Source: Chloroflexia bacterium
Lineage (GTDB): Bacteria > Chloroflexota > Chloroflexia > Thermomicrobiales > UBA6265
Assembly: GCA_013696525.1 (NCBI GenBank)
Contig: JACCYK010000270.1
Coordinates: forward strand, 1 to 12,444
DNA length: 12,444 nucleotides
Reading direction: 5' to 3'
Under the pieces are notes generated by a model. That model was not told where the DNA came from. It worked only from the letters and a program-made list of their open reading frames with translations, and made no database searches. Shown here in pieces: positions 1 to 5,350 of this stretch (positions are counted from its first letter, which is position 1; every line of letters begins with the position of its first letter). Both the position numbers and the translations under genes were made by a program.

Positions 1-141
1 GTTCTGCATCGTCCCGAGCGATTCGGGAGCGAGCGCTCAATCGAGCGTGGATTCATTACAGCAGCCAGAGCCCCGCCTCACCGCCAAGCCCGGCACCCGC
101 TTCCTGTCAACTCGGGAACACCTGGCCTCGGGGACGGCAAG

Positions 142-162
142 AACCCCCCAGCGTTGGGGGTT
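142..162. terminator. Possible hairpin downstream of the GntR remnant
   Basis: AACCCCC (142-148) pairs with GGGGGTT (156-162), giving a 7-bp stem with a 7-base loop. It lies 26 bases past the stop of the minus-strand GntR remnant, where a terminator would be expected. No T-run follows on either strand, so it is only terminator-like. I see nothing else in bases 1-188: no coding signal that I recognise on either strand. Confidence 0.3.
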
Positions 163-188
163 GAGGGTCGGATGGGATGACTGGCGGG

Positions 189-503
189 TTAGGAGACGAT
201 CAGGTTGAGCGAACGGAGCCGGGGGCTCGAGATGAGGGCGTCGATGACGAACTGCCGGTTGGGGGCGATGTGGGCGGCGGCGGCCAGCTCGGCGGCATGG
301 ACATCGCGGGCGCGGAGGGCGGCGATGATGCGCTCGTGCTCCGGCACCGACGCCTCGGTCCGGACCCGGACATTGAGCAATGTCGGGAGGTAGAGGACCC
401 GGTTCAGCTCTTCGAGCGTCACCTCGACCAACTTCGCCAGGCGATCGTTGCCGGAGGCTCGCGCCAGCGCCACATGGAACGCGGTGTTCGCCCGCCGCCA
501 CCG
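189..503 (-). pseudogene. GntR-family regulator, FCD-domain C-terminal remnant
   Basis: About 104 C-terminal residues of a FadR/FCD-type GntR transcriptional regulator, ending at a TAA (189-191). The stretch reads as the effector-binding helical domain: NTAFHVALARASGN, then a long helix, then HERIIAALRARD and an AHI about 13 residues later. The three histidines fit the metal-site histidines of FCD domains; the usual Asp before FH is Asn here. The N-terminal winged-helix DNA-binding domain and the first FCD helices are missing. The frame stays open upstream of base 503, but the residues there look like a random GC-rich translation. It ends abruptly where a plus-strand hydrolase remnant begins, which suggests a deletion removed the 5' parts of two divergent genes. 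The product would not bind DNA. The family call is fairly sure; the exact break point is uncertain by about 20 bases. Confidence 0.7.
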
Positions 504-515
504 GTCACCCCGCCG

Positions 516-798
516 GCGGCACAATGGGCACGCCTCACGGGGACCTACGCCCGACCGCTGAGCGCAGCGCTGGTTGGGGTCGCCGGGGGCAACTTGACCC
601 TTGCTGTCACATCGAACTACCCAAGTTCGGGCGGCCCGGTCGCGTACCCAACGGCAACGCTGGCACCGATCAGCGAGTGGGAAGCGATCGTGACCGATGG
701 CGAGATGAAGGACGGCCGGGTGCAGTTCACCCCCGGGTGCCGGCGACCATCCGCGGTTCGCCCGCCTCGGCGGCCGCCTGGCCGCCCGGCAAGCGTGA
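516..798 (+). pseudogene. Serine hydrolase (beta-lactamase-like) C-terminal domain remnant, frameshifted
   Basis: A plus-strand fragment resembling the small beta-rich C-terminal domain of class C beta-lactamase-like serine hydrolases. It reads RLTGTYARP, then GGNLTLAV, a proline-rich segment ending LAPISEWEAIVTDGE, then GRVQFTPG. At about base 738 the frame shifts by one base. The continuation AGDHPRFARLGGRLAARQA ends at TGA 796-798, which is the expected family ending (an Arg-Leu-Gly-Gly-Arg segment). The catalytic domain with the SxxK and YxN motifs is absent. The 5' break coincides with the break of the opposite-strand GntR remnant. The frameshift sits next to a CCCCCGGG run, so a sequencing slip there is possible, but the loss of the whole catalytic domain is not explained by that. 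The family assignment rests on the pattern of this domain alone. Confidence 0.6.
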
Positions 799-868
799 GG
801 CCGGGGTATCATGGTCATGCTCACCGCCGTTCGCTCACCATCAGCCGCGACAACACGCGAGGACGGGT

Positions 869-1501
869 ATGGGACAGGTCTACGACACGATTGACGGAAA
901 ACTCGCGGCCTGGATTGGCCGGCAGCCGCTCTTTTTCGTGGCCACCGCGCCAAATGCGGCGGATGGCCATGTCAACGTCTCGCCCAAAGGCGAGCCGGCG
1001 GCCACGCTGCGGATCACCGGTCCCACCACGGCGGCGTACCTCGACCTCACCGGCAGCGGGATCGAAACCGTGGCCCACTTGCGCGAGAACGGCCGGATCG
1101 TGCTCATGTTCTGTGCCTTTGCCGGACCGCCAAAGATTGTGCGCCTGCACGGGCAGGGGCGGGTGGTGCCGGCGGCGGACCCAGAGTTCGCGACGCTCCT
1201 GGCTCACTTTCAACCGGACGCCGACACGCGCCGGATGATGCGCTCGATCATCGTCGTCGAGGTCAGCTTGATTACCGACTCCTGTGGCTTCGTCGTGCCC
1301 CGGATGGACTACGTGGGGGAGCGAGAGCAACTCCAACGCTGGTCGGAGCGGCAGGAAGCAAAGCGGGGCGACGGCTGGAAGCAGACGTATTGGCAAGCCA
1401 ACAACACGGCGAGCATCGACGGGCTGACCGGGCTCGACCCGGCGGAGCCGGCAAATCCAGAAGAGACGCGCGCGTTTTCGAGCGCCGGCCGGGCTCTTTA
1501 G
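869..1501 (+). CDS. Pyridoxamine 5'-phosphate oxidase family flavoprotein
   Basis: A complete 210-residue protein of the PNPOx-like split-barrel family, expected to bind FMN or F420 in the cytoplasm and reduce or oxidise an unknown small substrate. Visible marks are LFFVATAP (21-28), the signature HVNVSPKG (34-41), a strand rich in R/I/V/L/M/F running to PPKIVRLHGQGRV (87-99), and SCGFVVPRMDYVGER (138-152). The HVNVSPKG type is typical of the stand-alone PNPOx-like group and not of true PdxH. Start: ATG 869 has GAGGA (859-863) five bases upstream; the open frame extends far upstream but carries remnants of other genes. The C-terminal tail (about 175-210) is low in structure and family-atypical. 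It stands alone between pseudogenes, so context gives no substrate. Confidence 0.85.
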   Translation: MGQVYDTIDGKLAAWIGRQPLFFVATAPNAADGHVNVSPKGEPAATLRITGPTTAAYLDLTGSGIETVAHLRENGRIVLMFCAFAGPPKIVRLHGQGRVVPAADPEFATLLAHFQPDADTRRMMRSIIVVEVSLITDSCGFVVPRMDYVGEREQLQRWSERQEAKRGDGWKQTYWQANNTASIDGLTGLDPAEPANPEETRAFSSAGRAL

Positions 1502-1560
1502 CGTTCCCGCGGATCGGGGCGATGGCCGGCGAGAAAGGGTGACATCGTGGGTCACTCATC

Positions 1561-2084
1561 TTGCGGCGGCTGGCGCGAATGGTGCCGCTCTTGCGTGGCA
1601 TCACCGTCCTGACCTTTATCCTGGTCTATGTCGTGCCCGGCTCGCCGTTCGCCCAGCCCCGAAACCAGGACGGCCGGCAGGGCATCACCGCGGTCGACAT
1701 CGACCGGGTCTCGGCCAACTTCGGGTTGGATCAACCATTGCACGTCCGCTATTTCATCTGGCTCGGCAACCTGGTGCGGGGCGACATGGGGAACTCGCTC
1801 CAAAACTCGACCCCCGTCTCCACCCTGATCCTGCAATAGCTGCCGAACACCCTGATCTTGACGGCCAGCGCGCTCGTCCTCTCACTCCTGATCGCGATCC
1901 CGGTGGGCGTCTACTCGGACCTGAAACGGAACTCCTGGTTCGACAATAGCGCCACCGCCGTCTCCGTCGCGGCCTTCTCGATGCCGACCGTCTGGCTGGC
2001 CTTGCCATCTACCTGACGGTGTTCTCGATCAACCTCGTGGGGAACGGCTTGCGCGACGCCCTCCATCCCCGGTTGGCGGACTAG
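1561..2084 (+). pseudogene. dppB: Dipeptide/oligopeptide ABC permease pseudogene, DppB front fused to DppC tail
   Basis: The first part is a DppB-type permease: LRRLARMVPLLRGITVLTF, YVVPGSPF, FGLDQPLHVRYFIWLGN and GDMGNSLQNSTPV. A TAG at 1837-1839 follows exactly where family members continue into LPNTLIL, and the frame then carries on with the first BPD_transp_1 helices to SMPTVWLA. Near 1992-2006 the frame changes. The next segment, GLAIYLTVFSINLVGNG then LRDALHPRLAD and TAG (2082-2084), matches the extreme C-terminus of DppC-type permeases, not DppB. So the rest of dppB and nearly all of dppC appear deleted, leaving an out-of-frame joint. A TTG (1561) is the likeliest original start, but no good ribosome binding site is seen. 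Neither substrate-binding protein nor ATPase genes are present. The product is not functional: nonsense codon, frameshift and missing core. Confidence 0.75.
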
Positions 2085-2108
2085 GCGGCCGGCATCGCGC
2101 TGGATCAT

Positions 2109-2137
2109 TTGACGCTCGACGCCACCGATGCCACACT
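2109..2137 (+). promoter_or_regulatory. Candidate sigma-70-like promoter for the B12 operon
   Basis: TTGACG (2109-2114) and CACACT (2132-2137) are separated by 17 bases. The -35 hexamer matches the consensus at 5 of 6 positions; the -10 is weak but keeps the A at position 2 and the T at position 6. A start near 2144 would put the cobalamin riboswitch in the leader. The rest of 2085-2187 contains no gene. Confidence 0.25.
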
Positions 2138-2187
2138 GCGCGGGCGGGACGCCGGAGACCCGCGCCGTCACAATCAATCGCGATTCA

Positions 2188-2321
2188 GCAACTGGGGTGT
2201 CACGCCGCGAGATCGTGGCGGGTGACAAACCGGGAGAAGCCGGTGGGAGTCCGGCGCTGTGCCGCAACTGTAACGCCCGTGTCGGCTGACACCGGCGAAG
2301 CCAGATTGCCCGCCCAGTTGC
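2188..2321 (+). ncRNA. Cobalamin (vitamin B12) riboswitch
   Basis: A cobalamin-sensing leader RNA. The conserved core is easy to read: GGGAGAAGCCGGTGGGAG, then TCCGGCGCTG, the near-invariant GCCGCAACTGTAA (2261-2273), and the B12-box-like GAAGCCAGATTGCC (2297-2310). A closing stem P1 of nine perfect pairs is formed by GCAACTGGG (2188-2196) and CCCAGTTGC (2313-2321). Inside it, TGTCAC with GTGACA and GCC with GGC form the next arm (about 2198-2227). In this family adenosyl- or other cobalamins bind the core and reduce expression of downstream uptake or synthesis genes. The first gene starts 38 bases after P1, so all four ECF operon genes are predicted to be B12-repressed. The fit to the family is strong; which cobalamin form is sensed cannot be told. 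Confidence 0.93.
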
Positions 2322-2329
2322 GTCCATTG

Positions 2330-2346
2330 CCCTTCGCGCCAAAGGG
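2330..2346 (+). promoter_or_regulatory. Hairpin that can mask the ribosome binding site after the riboswitch
   Basis: CCCTT (2330-2334) can pair with AAGGG (2342-2346) around a seven-base loop. The 3' arm overlaps the Shine-Dalgarno sequence GGGGAGG (2344-2350), which lies eight bases before ATG 2359. This arrangement fits control of translation initiation by the riboswitch. The stem is only 5 bp, so it is a candidate expression platform, not a proven one. No terminator with a T-run is seen here. Confidence 0.4.
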
Positions 2347-2358
2347 GAGGACCTTCTT

Positions 2359-3645
2359 ATGTTGGGCAGACCACGCGCCAATCGCGACGATGTTCACCGC
2401 ATGCCAAGTCCCGGAATTTGCTTGGGTTGGGAAAAGGCCCTCACTCCCACCGCTGCCACACGCGGAGGGTACGCGGCGCCCGCCAACCGTGGGCGAGGGG
2501 AGCCGGGGCCGAGCCCTTCGGTCGGATTTCGGAACAGGAGGTCCGGGCGCGGATTCGTTGTCCCGGTCATGCTGATCGTGGTGCTTGCCCTGCCGCCCGG
2601 CCCGCGGCCAACGGGGGTGGCGGCGCAACAGGCCACCCCGGCCGCCGCCGTTGAGCCGGGGCCTGATCCGGCGCTCGCGCGGGCGGTCGCGTATTTGCTC
2701 GGGGAGCAGGACGACAGCGGCGCCTTCCTGGGGATGAACGGCACGCCCGATCCCAGCGCCACCACCGACGCCGTGTTCGCCCTGGCGGCGGCGGCGCAAC
2801 GCGGCGTGGACACCGGGGCCGCGATCGATCAGGCGGTGGCCTATCTCGCAACGGATGGGCCGGCCTATGCCGAGACCGGGGCTGGCCCGGCGGCGAAGCT
2901 GGCGTTGGCCGCGATCGCCGGCGGTAAGGATCCCAGGAGCTTCGGCGGCGTTGATCTGATCGCCGGCCTCACCGGACCGGCGCCGGGCACGCCGCCAGGC
3001 GCGCCGGACAATCTCCACGGGGCGGGCGTCTTCAACCACACCCTCGTCCTGCTGGCGCTGGCCGCCGCGAACGAGCCGATTCCACCGGCCGCGATTGAAG
3101 CCCTGCGCCCGGCCCAGCTCGATGATGGCTCGTGGGGGTTCGCGGGGACCACGGAGGCCGGTTCGGGCGATAGCAACACGACCGCACTTGTGATCCAAGC
3201 GCTGGTGGCGACCGGCAATGGCACCGACCCCATGGTCGAGCCCGCCCTGGCCTACCTGCAAAGCGTGCAAACCCTTCTCGGCCAGTTCCTGTTCCAGGCC
3301 GGGGAGCCGGAAACGGCGGATGCCAACTCGACCGCGCTCGCGGTGCAGGCCTTGATCGCCGCCGGCCAAGATCCATCCAGCGCCGATTGGGCCAACGCCG
3401 AGCGCGGGCTGGTCGCCTTTCAGAATGTGAGCGGCGGCTTCCGCTACATCGACGCCGAGCCGGCGGACAACCTGCTGGCGACCCTGCACGCCGTGCCCGC
3501 CCTCGCCGGCTACGCCCTGCCGGTGGCGACCGCCTGCGACGATCCGGCGCCGATAGCGGAGATCGACGCGACACCGGAGGTGATCGAGCTGCCGGCCCCT
3601 GGCCGCGGCCAGGCCCCGTGCGTGCCGCTGGCGCCGGCGGCGTAG
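2359..3645 (+). CDS. Exported alpha-toroid (prenyltransferase/squalene-cyclase-like repeat) protein, probable B12-binding surface component
   Basis: A 428-residue protein. A hydrophobic segment (about 65-80, after an Arg-rich RNRRSGRG) is a signal or anchor, followed by an Ala/Pro linker. Residues 103-390 are helical repeats of the terpenoid-cyclase/prenyltransferase alpha-alpha toroid type, with QW-like turns QDDSGAF (117-123), QLDDGSWGF (253-261) and QNVSGGFRY (355-363), and helices such as STALAVQALIAAG. Cyclase DxDD or transferase zinc residues are not evident. The same fold forms the N-terminal domain of transcobalamin and intrinsic factor; with the B12 riboswitch just upstream and ECF genes downstream, I infer cobalamin capture outside the membrane. 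Start: ATG 2359 has GGGGAGG eight bases upstream. The 60 residues before the hydrophobic segment are unusual and partly encoded by a palindromic repeat. A perfect AGGAGGT (2536-2542) has no in-frame start at normal distance; ATG 2569 would truncate the signal. The tail holds C392 and C421, possibly a disulfide. Confidence 0.8.
   Translation: MLGRPRANRDDVHRMPSPGICLGWEKALTPTAATRGGYAAPANRGRGEPGPSPSVGFRNRRSGRGFVVPVMLIVVLALPPGPRPTGVAAQQATPAAAVEPGPDPALARAVAYLLGEQDDSGAFLGMNGTPDPSATTDAVFALAAAAQRGVDTGAAIDQAVAYLATDGPAYAETGAGPAAKLALAAIAGGKDPRSFGGVDLIAGLTGPAPGTPPGAPDNLHGAGVFNHTLVLLALAAANEPIPPAAIEALRPAQLDDGSWGFAGTTEAGSGDSNTTALVIQALVATGNGTDPMVEPALAYLQSVQTLLGQFLFQAGEPETADANSTALAVQALIAAGQDPSSADWANAERGLVAFQNVSGGFRYIDAEPADNLLATLHAVPALAGYALPVATACDDPAPIAEIDATPEVIELPAPGRGQAPCVPLAPAA
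2436..2510. repeat. Imperfect inverted repeat within the 5' coding part of the toroid gene
   Basis: GGCCC (2436-2440) pairs with GGGCC (2506-2510). Inside it, CCCTCACTCCCAC (2438-2450) faces GTGGGCGAGGGG (2489-2500) with a few mismatches. The element is about 75 bases long and lies between the riboswitch-proximal ATG and the signal sequence. Its translation is Pro/Gly/Arg-rich and unlike a signal-peptide n-region. It looks like a dispersed palindromic (REP-like) element placed in frame. Confidence 0.5.
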
Positions 3646-3659
3646 CGAGCCCCGGCCCG

Positions 3660-4328
3660 GTGAACGATTCGCGAGAACGAGAGTTCCCACACGGCACAAC
3701 GTCGCCGTCCCGTCGCTGGGGCGCGATCGTTGTCCTGCTCCTCCTCTTCCTCGCGTTCGGCATGCGAACCAGCATCGCCGAGGAGGAGTTGAACCACGCC
3801 GGATTGGTCGTGCGGGATCAGGCCGGCGAATTGGCCTATGCCTATGTCGCCTTCGCCGAGGCGGAGATTAGCAGCTTGGAACTATTGGAACGGAGCCGGC
3901 TCCCGGTGGTGACGGTCGGTTTTGGCGGGCTCGGCGAGGCGGTCTGCGCCATCGGTGGCGATGGCTGCGGCGTGAGTGAGTGCCGGCGGCGGCTCTGCCA
4001 GGGGCCGGGGCCGGATGACCCGTTCTGGCAAGCGTTCCGCCAGCACACGCCGGGTGATTGGCGCTGGCAGATGCTCGGCGCCAGCTCGTCCCTGGTGCGG
4101 GACGGCGACATCGACGGCTGGAGCTGGACCAGCGGCGAAGCAAACCTGCCCGCGCTCACCCTAGCAGAGATCGCCGGGCTGGCGGCCGCTCAAGCCGCTC
4201 CGGCTCCGGCGGTAGAGCCGGCCGCTATCGATTGGCAACTGTATGCCGGCGCCGGGGGCATCCTGGTCGCGATTGGCAGCGGCGCCTTTCTCCTCGGGCG
4301 GCGGGCCGGCCAGCGCGGCGCGGCATGA
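3660..4328 (+). CDS. Membrane-anchored DUF4430/transcobalamin-C-like protein (SCO2322-like)
   Basis: A 222-residue protein with an N-terminal hydrophobic segment (21-34), an extracytoplasmic domain (about 45-165), an Ala/Pro linker and a C-terminal membrane helix (195-213) followed by Arg. The outer domain has SSLELLERSRLPV (71-83), a cysteine cluster at C96, C103, C108 and C113, and then FWQAF, DWRWQMLGASSSLVRDGD (133-150) and DGWSW (152-156). The pattern W-x-W..LGAS..V-x-DGD..GW-x-W resembles the DUF4430-type beta domain that ends transcobalamin and bacterial B12-linked toroid proteins. I recall similar small proteins (SCO2322 family) beside toroid and ECF genes in actinobacteria; this was not checked. 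Inferred role: to work with the upstream toroid in holding cobalamin at the membrane. Start: GTG 3660, 15 bases after the previous stop, with no strong ribosome binding site; this is the least certain part. It ends in an ATGA overlap with the next gene. Confidence 0.7.
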   Translation: MNDSREREFPHGTTSPSRRWGAIVVLLLLFLAFGMRTSIAEEELNHAGLVVRDQAGELAYAYVAFAEAEISSLELLERSRLPVVTVGFGGLGEAVCAIGGDGCGVSECRRRLCQGPGPDDPFWQAFRQHTPGDWRWQMLGASSSLVRDGDIDGWSWTSGEANLPALTLAEIAGLAAAQAAPAPAVEPAAIDWQLYAGAGGILVAIGSGAFLLGRRAGQRGAA

Positions 4329-5350
4329 GCCGTACGCTTGATCCGCGGGCCTGGCTGGTCTGGATGCTGGCCGCCAGCCTGCCGGCCCTCATCGGCCGGA
4401 ACCCGTTTGTGCTGGTTGCCACGCTGCTAGCGGTGCTTGGCGCGCGAGCGGCATGGGGCACGGCGCCGCGGGTGGCCTCCTGGCGGGTCGTGGTCCGCTT
4501 GGCGGTGTGGTTTGCCGCGATCGCGGTGCTGTTCAACCTGCTGACGGCGCATGCCGGGGACCGGGTCATCGCCGAGCTGCCAGCGCACATTCCGATCATC
4601 GGCGGCATCCTGACCGTCAACGCGCTGGTCTACGGCCTGCTCAGCGGCTTGGCCCTGGTAACGCTGGTCCTGATCGGGACCACGGTGGCGGCGGTGCTCG
4701 ACTGGACCTCGCTATTGCGATTACTGCCGCCGCGGCTGACCCTGCTGGCGGTGGCGGGCTCGGTGGCGTGGGCGATGGTGCCGCAAACGATCGCCGCCTA
4801 CGCCGAGATCCGCGAGGCGCAGCTCGGGCGCGGGCACCGGACCCGCGGCGTCCGTGGCTTCGTGCCCCTCTTGGTGCCGTTGCTGGCCGGTGGCCTGGAG
4901 CGTTCCTTCCTGCTGGCCGAGGCGCTCGAGGCGCGGGGGTTCGGGGCGCAACCGGCGACGCCGCCGCCCTGGTCCCGCGGCCAGAGCATTCTTACCGGCT
5001 GCGGCCTGACCGCGGCAACCATCGGCGCCTACCTGCTGGCGGTCGGTCAGCCCCTGGCGGCGATCGTTCTCGTCCTGGCCGGGAGTGTCGCGTTCGCGAT
5101 CGGCAGCCGGGAATCCCGATCAGCACTCCAGATCCAGCGGACGCGGTATCGGGAGATCGTTTGGGCGCGGCCGGAATGGATCATCACGGGCGCCGCCGCC
5201 GTCGTGCTGGCGGTTGAGATCGCGGTGCTGGCGGTTGATCCTGCCGCCTTTGCCTACGATCCGTACCCATCGCTGGCCGCACCGCCGGTCAACCTGCCGC
5301 TGCTGGCGGCGCTTGGCTTCCTGCTCGCGCCGGCGCTGGTGACGCCATGA
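4325..5350 (+). CDS. ecfT: ECF transporter transmembrane component (EcfT, CbrV-like)
   Basis: A 341-residue integral membrane protein, the coupling subunit of an energy-coupling-factor vitamin importer. Hydrophobic segments are visible at about 10-22, 27-42, 53-73, 93-122, 137-155, 222-260, 284-304 and 324-339. Between them is the cytoplasmic coupling region with the two characteristic elements: EAQLGRGHRTRG (164-175) and ALEARGFG (200-207), the Ala-Arg-Gly motif that docks into the ATPase. Typical EcfT proteins are about 260-270 residues; this one has a C-terminal extension with two extra hydrophobic stretches. ATG 4325 overlaps the previous stop, and its own stop overlaps the next ATG, so translation is probably coupled. 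Riboswitch control points to cobalamin. No S component is encoded beside it. The naming as CbrV follows predicted cobalamin ECF systems and is inference. Confidence 0.87.
   Translation: MSRTLDPRAWLVWMLAASLPALIGRNPFVLVATLLAVLGARAAWGTAPRVASWRVVVRLAVWFAAIAVLFNLLTAHAGDRVIAELPAHIPIIGGILTVNALVYGLLSGLALVTLVLIGTTVAAVLDWTSLLRLLPPRLTLLAVAGSVAWAMVPQTIAAYAEIREAQLGRGHRTRGVRGFVPLLVPLLAGGLERSFLLAEALEARGFGAQPATPPPWSRGQSILTGCGLTAATIGAYLLAVGQPLAAIVLVLAGSVAFAIGSRESRSALQIQRTRYREIVWARPEWIITGAAAVVLAVEIAVLAVDPAAFAYDPYPSLAAPPVNLPLLAALGFLLAPALVTP

Noticed and set aside
380..868. An N-terminal extension of the PNPOx-like gene to 380
   Set aside because: The extra residues match nothing in the family and overlap two remnants; ATG 869 has its own ribosome binding site.
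177..1238. A single 353-codon plus-strand gene covering the first kilobase
   Set aside because: It changes character along its length: antisense of the GntR remnant, then the hydrolase remnant, then out-of-frame sequence over the flavoprotein gene. It is an accident of GC-rich composition.
2200..3699. A 499-codon open frame on the minus strand
   Set aside because: It lies antisense to the toroid gene and riboswitch, is dominated by Arg/Gly, and shows no family pattern. Long antisense frames are normal in DNA of this GC content.
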